Of a stretch of DNA of 64,000 nt, positions 26,248 through 33,367 are shown one piece after another; the stretch's first letter is position 1, and each line of letters begins with the position of its first letter. The notes under the pieces are model-generated. The model was not told where the DNA came from. It worked only from the letters and a program-made list of their open reading frames with translations, and ran no database searches. The DNA lies in the NCBI GenBank assembly GCA_017457045.1, contig JAFTIF010000003.1, positions 1 to 64,000 on the forward strand. The letters run 5' to 3'. The position numbers were made by a program, and so were the translations under genes. This DNA is from Bacilli bacterium (lineage in GTDB: Bacteria; Bacillota_I; Bacilli_A; RFN20; UBA1709).

Positions 26248-26281
26248 AAGGTTTAATACAAAAGTATTGAACTTTTTTTTT
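26248..26281 (+). terminator. strong terminator in a gene-free stretch
   Basis: A 9-bp stem (26251-26259 with 26264-26272), loop AAAA, and eight T residues. It lies about 100 bases after the 25667 gene. An additional hairpin CCTATTT/AAATAGG precedes it within 26150-26250. Confidence 0.85.
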
Positions 26282-26317
26282 ATAAAGGGAGTTAGTTCCT
26301 TTCTGTAAGTAAACATC

Positions 26318-26366
26318 AGAGCCCTGTAGGAGTGTTTAATCGTACTTTTGCAGGGTTCTTTTTCTT
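26318..26366 (+). terminator. second terminator in the gene-free stretch
   Basis: AGAGCCCTG (26318-26326) pairs with CAGGGTTCT (26351-26359), with a 24-base loop and a T-rich tail. A further hairpin AAAGGGA/TTCCTTT lies at about 26284-26302. Together they may be a short non-coding transcript. Nothing else is seen in 26150-26498. Confidence 0.6.
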
Positions 26367-26432
26367 TATAATAAATAACTGCAGAACGATAGATATTACC
26401 AAGGTTTTTCCGTTATACGGCAGGCGCATATA

Positions 26433-26460
26433 TTGAAAAATGCGATTGTTATGCTATAAT
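26433..26460 (+). promoter_or_regulatory. promoter of the VOC gene
   Basis: TTGAAA (26433-26438), 16-base spacer, TATAAT (26455-26460) with an extended TGC. Confidence 0.7.
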
Positions 26461-26498
26461 AAAATCACCGATAAATAAGAATTTGTAGAGGTGTTATT

Positions 26499-26900
26499 AT
26501 GAAATTAGATGGTTTTGGTTTATTTGTAGAAGATATGCCTAAAATGATTAAATTTTATAGAGATGTTTTAGGTTTTGAGATTAAAGAGTCTGAAAATGCT
26601 GGTAATGTTTATTTAATTAAGGATGGAACCTTATTTATGCTATATGCAAGAAAAAACTTTGAAAAAATGACAAATAGAAAGTATGAATATATTAAAGGAT
26701 ATAATGGACATTTTGAAATAGCTTTATATGTTGATACTTTTGACGAGGTAGATCAAAAATATAACGAGGTAATAAATAAAGGTGCGAAATCAATTTTAGA
26801 ACCTGTAACTGAGCCTTGGGGACAAAGAACTTGTTATATTGCAGACCCTGAGGGGAATTTGATAGAAATAGGTTCTTTTAACAAGCCATTTAGAAACTGA
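26499..26900 (+). CDS. VOC superfamily (glyoxalase/bleomycin-resistance-like) protein
   Basis: The 133-residue product is a two-module VOC fold: GLFVEDMPKMIKFYRDVLGFEIKESENAGNVYLIKDG, then GHFEIALYVDTFDEVDQKYNEVINKGAKSILEPVTEPWGQRTCYIADPEGNLIEIGS. His71 and Glu123 are at usual metal-ligand positions, but the first-strand ligand is missing (GFGLFV), so it may be non-catalytic or bind a ligand. Substrate unknown. It has its own promoter and is flanked by genes of an accessory type. Confidence 0.8.
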   Translation: MKLDGFGLFVEDMPKMIKFYRDVLGFEIKESENAGNVYLIKDGTLFMLYARKNFEKMTNRKYEYIKGYNGHFEIALYVDTFDEVDQKYNEVINKGAKSILEPVTEPWGQRTCYIADPEGNLIEIGSFNKPFRN

Positions 26901-26950
26901 TATTTTTATTTATCAAAACGACAAATTCCAATTTGTAGGTCAGTTTTAAT

Positions 26951-26982
26951 GTACGCATTTGAGGTAAACTGTACGCAAATTG
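26951..26982 (+). repeat. direct repeat of GTACGCAnnTTG type
   Basis: Two short copies, GTACGCATTTG (26951-26961) and GTACGCAAATTG (26971-26982), spaced 20 bases, between the VOC and kinase-like genes. They could be a protein site; spacing near two helical turns is suggestive only. Confidence 0.35.
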
Positions 26983-27016
26983 TATCAAAATAGGTATTTA
27001 CACATATTTTTATTTT

Positions 27017-27039
27017 AAGAGCATTTTAGCTCTTTTTTT
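27017..27039 (+). terminator. terminator after the VOC gene
   Basis: AAGAGC (27017-27022) pairs with GCTCTT (27029-27034), then a T7 run. Confidence 0.85.
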
Positions 27040-27041
27040 AT

Positions 27042-27068
27042 TTGAAAAGTAAAATATTATGATATAAT
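27042..27068 (+). promoter_or_regulatory. promoter of the kinase-like gene
   Basis: TTGAAA (27042-27047), 15-base spacer, TATAAT (27063-27068) with an extended TGA. The -35 starts immediately after the terminator T-run. Confidence 0.55.
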
Positions 27069-27085
27069 CAAAAAGAGGTGTTAAG

Positions 27086-27616
27086 ATGGATTTACAAGAA
27101 TTAACTATAAACAATATTTCTTACAAAGTAATTAAACTTCTTGGAAAAGGAAAGGGAGGTTACTCATATTTAGTAAGTAAGAACAATTGTTTTTATGTTA
27201 TTAAACAAATTCATCATGAGCCTTGTAGTTATTATAGTTTTGGAAATAAACTAGAATCAGAGATTAATGATTATAATAGACTTATAAAAATTAATATAAA
27301 TCTTCCTAAGTTAATTGAAGTAGATTATAAAGAAGAAAGAATATTAAAAGAGTATATTCATGGGCCAACAATTTATGATCTAGTGAAGGAAGATTTAATA
27401 AATGATGAAATTGTAAAATCAGTGGAAAATATCGCTAGAAAATGCTTCGAGCATAATATTAATATTGACTATTATCCAACGAATTTTATTGTAAGAAAAA
27501 AAGATATATTTTATATAGATTATGAGTGTAATGAATACGACGAAAAATGGAATTTCTCTAATTGGGGAATTAAATATTATTCTAAAACAGAAGAGTTTTT
27601 AAGTACTTTAAAATGA
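27086..27616 (+). CDS. small protein-kinase-like protein
   Basis: The 176-residue product has a minimal kinase fold: glycine-rich loop LLGKGKGGYSYLV (19-31), VIK lysine, Glu in NKLESEIND, a hinge-like KEYIHGPTIYDLV, a catalytic-loop equivalent NIDYYPTNFIV and an IDYE in place of DFG. The His of HxD is lost, but Asp and Asn are kept, so it may be active. This is typical of the short Ser/Thr-kinase-like or choline/aminoglycoside-kinase-like proteins of Firmicutes; the target is unknown. It overlaps the frame of the next gene and is probably co-transcribed with the SDR. Confidence 0.65.
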   Translation: MDLQELTINNISYKVIKLLGKGKGGYSYLVSKNNCFYVIKQIHHEPCSYYSFGNKLESEINDYNRLIKININLPKLIEVDYKEERILKEYIHGPTIYDLVKEDLINDEIVKSVENIARKCFEHNINIDYYPTNFIVRKKDIFYIDYECNEYDEKWNFSNWGIKYYSKTEEFLSTLK

Positions 27617-27630
27617 TAGGAAGTGAAAAT

Positions 27631-28536
27631 ATGGAAAAGAATATTAAAAGATGGCTAGATAATAATTTTACTGCTAATTTAGAAAATAAGACAGTTGTTA
27701 TTACTGGTGCTAATAGTGGAATAGGTTATTATGTTGCTTATTTATGTGCGTACTATAAAGCAAATGTAATCATGGCAATTAGAAATCTTAAACGCGGTGA
27801 AGATGCAAAGAATAAGATTCTAAATGAATTGCCTGAGGCAAAGATTAGCTTAATGCAATTGGATTTAGCAAATATTGAGTCGATTTTAAGCTTTACAAAT
27901 CAAATTAAAAATGAACAAATTGATATCGATGTTTTCTATAACAATGCAGGAATTTTAAAAGAAACTAGTAAATTCACTGTAGATGGTTATGGTCAAGTAA
28001 TGGGGACAAACTATTTAGGAACATATATTCTTAATGAAAATTTAAAAGATTATTTTAAATCTTTAAATCATGAAGTAAGGGTGATTTTCACAACTTCAAT
28101 TTCTCAATATAAACATGAATTGAATTATGATGATTTATTTTTGGTAAATGGTGAGTATAAAACATTTAAAAAGTATTCTAACTCAAAAAGAGCAACTACA
28201 CATTATTTTATGTATTTGAAAGAAGAAGTGGAAAATAGTAATGTTAAAGCATTACTTGTTCATCCTGGAGTAACTTATACTCCAATTGTTGGTAAGAGTT
28301 TTGGTAAAGTCATATCTTTCTTGGCAGATAAATTTATGAATCTTATATTCCATAAAGTTAGTAAAGCTAGTTTATCAACAATGTATTTGTTGAATGAAGA
28401 TATTCCAAATGGTACATTTGCTGGACCACGTGGGATTAAAATGATTGCAGGTTATCCTAAAACTCATAAGTTAACTAAAAAAGTTACTAAAGATTATCAA
28501 AAAACAATTGAAACAACAAAAAAACTCGGTTTTTAA
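27631..28536 (+). CDS. short-chain dehydrogenase/reductase
   Basis: NAD(P)-dependent oxidoreductase of unknown substrate. The 301-residue product has the cofactor motif TGANSGIGYY, NNAG, catalytic Ser in FTTSISQ and the YxxxK pair in KKYSNSKRA. It resembles retinol-dehydrogenase-like or WW-domain-oxidoreductase-like SDRs. The ATG at 27631 has AGGAAG 7 bases upstream; an ATG at 27613 overlaps the previous stop and is also possible. It converges on trkH across a shared terminator. Confidence 0.85.
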   Translation: MEKNIKRWLDNNFTANLENKTVVITGANSGIGYYVAYLCAYYKANVIMAIRNLKRGEDAKNKILNELPEAKISLMQLDLANIESILSFTNQIKNEQIDIDVFYNNAGILKETSKFTVDGYGQVMGTNYLGTYILNENLKDYFKSLNHEVRVIFTTSISQYKHELNYDDLFLVNGEYKTFKKYSNSKRATTHYFMYLKEEVENSNVKALLVHPGVTYTPIVGKSFGKVISFLADKFMNLIFHKVSKASLSTMYLLNEDIPNGTFAGPRGIKMIAGYPKTHKLTKKVTKDYQKTIETTKKLGF

Positions 28537-28550
28537 GTAAACCGAGTTTT
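28521..28550. terminator. bidirectional terminator between SDR and trkH
   Basis: A perfect 12-bp stem (28521-28532 with 28539-28550). The SDR stop is in the loop and the trkH stop is at the other edge. T-rich on both strands. Confidence 0.9.
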
Positions 28551-30024
28551 ATTTTCCTAACCAAACTTTAGGATTAAATACTAATAAGATTGGATAAATT
28601 TCTAATCTACCAATTAACATAGCAAATATTAATGTAATTTTTGATAAGTAACTTAAGTCTGCGAAGCTTCCCATTGGTCCAACCATGTCGCTTAGACCTG
28701 GACCGATGTTGTTGATACATGCTGCGACTGATGTTACTACAGTTGTTAAATCAGCAATATTAGGATCTAAGGAAATAATTAATATTCCTAGAACAAATAA
28801 AATCATGATAACAGCAAAATAATTTGTAACACCTTTTACAACGTCTTCTTCTAAAGTATCTCCATCCATTTTAATGTTTGTGACACTATTAGGATGAGCT
28901 AATTTTTTAATTTCTCTTCGAGCTGATTTTAATAAGATTACAACTCTAGAAACTTTAATACCTCCACCTGTTGATCCTGCACATCCACCGATAAACATTA
29001 ATGTTAATAAAATAATTTTTGAGAATGTTGACCATTTAGCGAAATCAGTAGTTGCAAAACCTGTTGTAGTAATAATTGATGATACTTGGAAGTATGAATC
29101 TTTAAGTGCGACTAGAATTGATTCATAAGCTAGAGCAGAGTCTAGAAAAATATCAATACCAATTAAGACAGTGGAAATTATTATTATTCCTAAATACCAT
29201 CTTAATTCATTGTTTTTAAATACTTGTTTGAAATTACCAATAATTAGTAAATAAAAAATATTGAAGTTAATACCGAAAAGCATCATAAAGACAGCGACTA
29301 CTATTTGAGAGTAAACTCCATAATAACCAATACTTTCTGCGTGAATTCCAAATCCACCAGTTCCTGCTGTACCAAATGCATGTAATAATGCATCAAATGC
29401 AGGCATTGTAGGATCGAATAATAATAAAATGAAACAAATTAAAGTCATTGCTAGATAAATTAAGTATAAAATTCTAGCTGTTAATTTTACTTTAGAAACA
29501 AGTTTTCCTACTTTAGGGCCAGTTGATTCAGCTTTAATAAGATAAATATTTTGGCCTTCGGATTTAGGCAAGATTGCTAATACGAATACTAAAACTCCCA
29601 TGCCTCCTACCCAGTGAGTAAAACTTCTCCAAAAAAGCATTGATTTAGAGCCTTCATACCATGAATCGATGTTTGTAACGACAGACGATCCTGTTGTAGT
29701 AAAACCAGAAACGGTTTCAAATAAAGCATCGATATAGTTTGGAATTAATCCTCCAATTGTAAATGGAAGAGCACCGAATAAAGATAATAATATCCAAGAT
29801 AAGCCAACAACTGCAAAACCTTCTTTAGAGAACATTTTGTTTGATTCAGTTTTTAGCTTAGATAATAATAAGCCAATAATGATTAATGCAACGATTGGTA
29901 TAGAGAAAGATAAAATATAATTATATTCTTGATAAACAACAGCAACAATTAAAGGTAGAAATAGAAGAACTGCTTCTACCAAAAGAAGTTTGCCTATTGT
30001 TGAAAAAATAACTTTAACATTCAT
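28549..30024 (-). CDS. trkH: potassium uptake channel subunit TrkH/KtrB
   Basis: Membrane translocation subunit for K+ uptake. The 491-residue polytopic protein has the four degenerate selectivity-filter loops: SGFTTTGSSV, GTAGTGGFGIH, TTTGFATTDF and ACINNIGPGLS. Length and the C-terminal RLEIYPILLVFNP match TrkH. It starts 3 bases after trkA, so the two form one operon. K+ import would be gated by nucleotide binding to TrkA. Confidence 0.93.
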   Translation of the reverse strand: MNVKVIFSTIGKLLLVEAVLLFLPLIVAVVYQEYNYILSFSIPIVALIIIGLLLSKLKTESNKMFSKEGFAVVGLSWILLSLFGALPFTIGGLIPNYIDALFETVSGFTTTGSSVVTNIDSWYEGSKSMLFWRSFTHWVGGMGVLVFVLAILPKSEGQNIYLIKAESTGPKVGKLVSKVKLTARILYLIYLAMTLICFILLLFDPTMPAFDALLHAFGTAGTGGFGIHAESIGYYGVYSQIVVAVFMMLFGINFNIFYLLIIGNFKQVFKNNELRWYLGIIIISTVLIGIDIFLDSALAYESILVALKDSYFQVSSIITTTGFATTDFAKWSTFSKIILLTLMFIGGCAGSTGGGIKVSRVVILLKSARREIKKLAHPNSVTNIKMDGDTLEEDVVKGVTNYFAVIMILFVLGILIISLDPNIADLTTVVTSVAACINNIGPGLSDMVGPMGSFADLSYLSKITLIFAMLIGRLEIYPILLVFNPKVWLGK

Positions 30025-30027
30025 AAA

Positions 30028-31383
30028 CTATTCCCAAATTTCACTTATATCTTTAACGGATTTGTGTGTTGTAACAATAACTACACTGTCAAGTGGCTCG
30101 AGAGTATCGCTACCACTAGGAATAATTACTTTATTTTCTCTAATAATACTTGCTAATAAGAATCCTTGTTTAATTCTTAAATCTTTTAATGGAATAGATG
30201 TGTATTTAGTTTCTTTAGCAATAACAAATTCTAACGCTTCAACTTCATCACCAATTAAACGGTGTAGAGTTTTAAATACGCTATCTAAAGATTTTTCCAT
30301 ACCTCTAGTATATCTAATAATATGGTTTGTAAAGATTTCTTTTGGAGAAACAATAGAATCCAAACCAACACTATTTAAGATGATTTCAAAGCTAGGATTA
30401 TTTACTTTAGTAATTACTTTATCGCAATTTCTTGTTTTAGCATAAGATGAAAGGATAATGTTTGTTTCATCTAAACCTGTTAATGTAACAAATGCATCAG
30501 TATTTGCGATTCCTTCTTCTTCAAGAAGTTGGTGGTTTGTAGCGTCTCCATGAATAACTAATGCTTCAGGGAAAGCTTCACTTAATCCTTTACATATTTC
30601 TTTGTTTTTGTCGATAATTTTAACGGAAATACCACTATTGATTAACAACCCTGCTAGATAATGTGTAACTCTACCTCCACCTATAATCATTGCGGATTTA
30701 GAGTTTGTTTTAAATAAATTGAGTTTTTTGAATGAATTGATTTTGGATCTATCACTACTACAAATATAGACATAATCATTTTCTTTAATAACAAATGTAC
30801 CAGTTGGAATAATAACTTCATTATTTCTTCTGACTGCACAAACTAAAATGCTAACTTTATATTTTTCTTTTATTTCTGCTAATGATTTATTACAAATTAA
30901 AGAATCTCTTGTAACTTTTGTTTCAACTAGGTCTACTTTTCCATTAGCAAATGAGTCAATTCTTACAGCGCTTGGGAAACGTAGAGTGCGATAAATTTCT
31001 TGAGCAGTATCTAAGTCTGGATTTAGGGTTAAACTAATTCCAAGTTCGTTTGTCATTAATTGAACCTGAGTTGCATATTCAGGGTTTCTAATTCTTGCGA
31101 TAGTTCTTTTAACTCCTAATTTTTTAGCAACTAAGCAACATAAAATATTTGTTTCATCACTAGAAGTAGTAGCAATAAATAAATCTGCCTTGTTAACATA
31201 AGCTTCTTTTTGAGTAGTATAACTAGCAGCATTGCCACAATAACCCATAACATCATATTGATTAACTATGCTTTCAATTACGTTTGCTTGATTATCAATG
31301 ATTGTTATGTTGTGATTTTCTTTTGCTAAATGTTGAGTTAATTCTTTACCGAATTTACCAATACCAACGATTACTATATCCAT
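30028..31383 (-). CDS. trkA: potassium uptake regulatory subunit TrkA
   Basis: Cytoplasmic NAD/ATP-sensing gating protein of Trk channels. The 451-residue product has two tandem RCK units: MDIVIVGIGKFGKELTQHL ... and SAMIIGGGRVTHYLAGLL ..., each followed by a TrkA-C domain (RFPSAVRIDSFANGKVDLVE; LHRLIGDEVEALEFVI). The start at 31383 follows GGAGATG; eight more upstream codons were discarded. Transcribed with trkH from a good promoter that is flanked by a palindrome. Confidence 0.93.
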   Translation of the reverse strand: MDIVIVGIGKFGKELTQHLAKENHNITIIDNQANVIESIVNQYDVMGYCGNAASYTTQKEAYVNKADLFIATTSSDETNILCCLVAKKLGVKRTIARIRNPEYATQVQLMTNELGISLTLNPDLDTAQEIYRTLRFPSAVRIDSFANGKVDLVETKVTRDSLICNKSLAEIKEKYKVSILVCAVRRNNEVIIPTGTFVIKENDYVYICSSDRSKINSFKKLNLFKTNSKSAMIIGGGRVTHYLAGLLINSGISVKIIDKNKEICKGLSEAFPEALVIHGDATNHQLLEEEGIANTDAFVTLTGLDETNIILSSYAKTRNCDKVITKVNNPSFEIILNSVGLDSIVSPKEIFTNHIIRYTRGMEKSLDSVFKTLHRLIGDEVEALEFVIAKETKYTSIPLKDLRIKQGFLLASIIRENKVIIPSGSDTLEPLDSVVIVTTHKSVKDISEIWE

Positions 31384-31416
31384 ATATAATTCATCTCCAT
31401 TTATCAATTTATATGT

Positions 31417-31445
31417 ATATTAACACAAAATTAAATATAGTTCAA
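31417..31445 (-). promoter_or_regulatory. trkAH promoter
   Basis: On the reverse strand TTGAAC (31445-31440), 17-base spacer, TAATAT (31422-31417), with TG near the -10. Confidence 0.7.
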
Positions 31446-31451
31446 CAGCCA

Positions 31452-31473
31452 TATAACTATTCAAATAGTTATA
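31452..31473. promoter_or_regulatory. 22-bp palindrome upstream of trkA
   Basis: TATAACTATT-CA-AATAGTTATA is a perfect 10+10 inverted repeat, centred about 20 bases upstream of the trkA -35. It could be an operator or activator site. No family assigned. The rest of 31474-31731 holds a hairpin at 31664-31686 (AAAGCACA/TGTGTTTT) and AT-rich sequence only. Confidence 0.5.
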
Positions 31474-31731
31474 AGAATATAGGGAAAGGTAAAAAATAAT
31501 CTTAAGTAGAATGTGATAAAAATGATTTTTATGAGCAATTTGTCCCATTTTATCTAGTACTTTTTCTTAATAATTTAATCTAAACTTAACTAAAAAAATG
31601 TAAAAAAAATTTTATTAAAAAGATATATCGAAATAGTGCATAGATTTTAGATTTTTGTTAAAAAAAGCACACTTAAAATGTGTTTTAAATCCGAAAAAAT
31701 AGTATTAACATATTAGCACAAAGGAGGGAAG

Positions 31732-32997
31732 ATGATGGAAAAAGTATATATGTGTATTGACTTGAAATCTTTTTTTGCTTCAGTTGAATGTGTAGAAAGA
31801 GGATTAGATCCGCTTTCAACAAATTTAGTAGTCGCAGATCCCTCAAGAGGAAACGGAGCAATTTGTCTAGCTGTAACTCCAGCTTTAAAAAAGTTGGGTG
31901 TTAAAAATAGATGTAGGATATTTGAGATCCCTAAAAATCTAAATTATATAGTAGCCCTTCCTAGAATGAAAAAATACATTGATTATTCTGCGAATATATA
32001 TTCTGTATATCTACATTATGTTGCGGCCGAAGATATTCACCCATATTCAATAGATGAAATGTTTTTAGATGTTACAAGATATTTAAAATTATATAAAATA
32101 GATAAATATGAGTTGGCAAATAGAATAATGAAACACATTTTAAAAGAAACAGGAATTACTTCTACAGTTGGAATAGGAACTAATCTATTCTTGGCGAAAG
32201 TAGCATTAGACTTAACTGCTAAACACTCGAAAGATAATATAGGCTATTTGGATGAAGAAATATTTAAGAAAACTTTGTGGCATCATCGTCCAATTACTGA
32301 TTTTTGGCAAGTTGGAAAAGGAATTGCGAAAAGACTAGAGAAATATGGAATTGTTGATATGTGTGGAGTAGCAACTTTTGATGAAAAAATATTATATAAA
32401 GAGTTTGGTGTAAACGCGGAATACTTAATTGATCATTCAAAAGGAATAGAACCTACAACTATTTCGGAGATTAAAAAATATAAAACAAAAAGTAATTCAA
32501 TTTCTAATGGTCAGGTTTTATTTGAAGATTATCCATATGATAAAGCAAGAATAGTTGTTAAAGAAATGGTTGATTTATTATCCTTAAGTCTGATTGAAAA
32601 GAAACTAGTAACAAATAATGTTGGCTTATATATAGGGTATTCAAAAGATGTTCATAAGCCAACAGGAGGAAGTTTAAGTCTTACAAATACTACTAATGTG
32701 TTTTCGATATTAAATGACGCTGTAATGAGTATATTTGATAAAACAACAGTTACAGATGTGCCAATAAGAAGAATAAATGTCTCATTTGGAAATGTTATAA
32801 GTGAGCAGCTTGAACAATTTGACTTGTTCACAGATGAGGAAATAATAAAAAAAGAAAAAAGCATTGAACAAACAATTAATAAAATTAAGAAAAAATATGG
32901 AAAGAATTCAATTCTTAGAGGAATGAGTTTAGAAGATGGTGCAACAGCTAGAATTCGTAACAAATTAATAGGAGGACATAACAGTGGCGAAGAATGA
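31732..32997 (+). CDS. Y-family DNA polymerase, UvrX/YqjW type
   Basis: Error-prone translesion polymerase. The 421-residue product has catalytic Asp10 (CIDLKSFFASVE), HPYSIDEMFLDV (Asp108, Glu109), the little-finger domain and a C-terminal clamp-binding motif EQFDLF. A YolD-family gene overlaps its end, the pairing known for B. subtilis yqjW-yqzH and uvrX-yolD, so UvrX type fits better than DinB. Start at the first of two adjacent ATG codons (31732 or 31735) after AGGAGGG. No LexA-type box was seen upstream. Confidence 0.88.
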   Translation: MMEKVYMCIDLKSFFASVECVERGLDPLSTNLVVADPSRGNGAICLAVTPALKKLGVKNRCRIFEIPKNLNYIVALPRMKKYIDYSANIYSVYLHYVAAEDIHPYSIDEMFLDVTRYLKLYKIDKYELANRIMKHILKETGITSTVGIGTNLFLAKVALDLTAKHSKDNIGYLDEEIFKKTLWHHRPITDFWQVGKGIAKRLEKYGIVDMCGVATFDEKILYKEFGVNAEYLIDHSKGIEPTTISEIKKYKTKSNSISNGQVLFEDYPYDKARIVVKEMVDLLSLSLIEKKLVTNNVGLYIGYSKDVHKPTGGSLSLTNTTNVFSILNDAVMSIFDKTTVTDVPIRRINVSFGNVISEQLEQFDLFTDEEIIKKEKSIEQTINKIKKKYGKNSILRGMSLEDGATARIRNKLIGGHNSGEE

Positions 32998-33334
32998 AAT
33001 TCATGCAGAGAGGGCAAAAATATTCATGCCCTTCGATGCATTAAAAGGATTTAAAGAGGCTTTAAAGGAAAAAGAAAAAGTTATAGTGGATAAAATCGAA
33101 TTATCAGAAGAAGAGAAAGACAAACTAATATATAAATTAGATTCTTTAAAAAAAGGAATGATGATTAAAGTGGTATATTATAGTGAGGGTCAATATATTG
33201 AATTAAAAGGTATATTATCAAGAATAAATGTTGAATCTAAATCAATTGTTATTGTTAAAGAAAAAATAAGTGTTGAGAATATTTTAAGTCTAGAATTTTT
33301 GGATGAAGACTTCAAATTTATGAATGAATATTAA
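32984..33334 (+). CDS. YolD-like protein
   Basis: YolD-like proteins accompany UvrX/UmuC-type polymerases; the exact function is unresolved. The 116-residue product matches the pattern: IFMPFDALKGFKEALKEKE followed by a small beta domain KGMMIKVVYYSEGQYIELKGILSRINVESKSIVI. The start is GTG at 32984, after TAGGAGGA, inside the end of the polymerase gene (14-base overlap), so translation is coupled. Confidence 0.85.
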   Translation: MAKNEIHAERAKIFMPFDALKGFKEALKEKEKVIVDKIELSEEEKDKLIYKLDSLKKGMMIKVVYYSEGQYIELKGILSRINVESKSIVIVKEKISVENILSLEFLDEDFKFMNEY

Positions 33335-33337
33335 ATA

Positions 33338-33367
33338 AAAAAAGTACTGATAGTTTCAGTACTTTTT
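33338..33367. terminator. bidirectional terminator between yolD-like gene and dxs
   Basis: A 10-bp stem (33341-33350 with 33356-33365) flanked by A and T runs, serving both converging genes. Confidence 0.9.

Noticed and set aside
31664..31686. Hairpin AAAGCACA/TGTGTTTT upstream of the Y-family polymerase as a terminator or regulatory RNA
   Set aside because: No transcript on either strand would logically end there; kept only as a note in the intergenic description.
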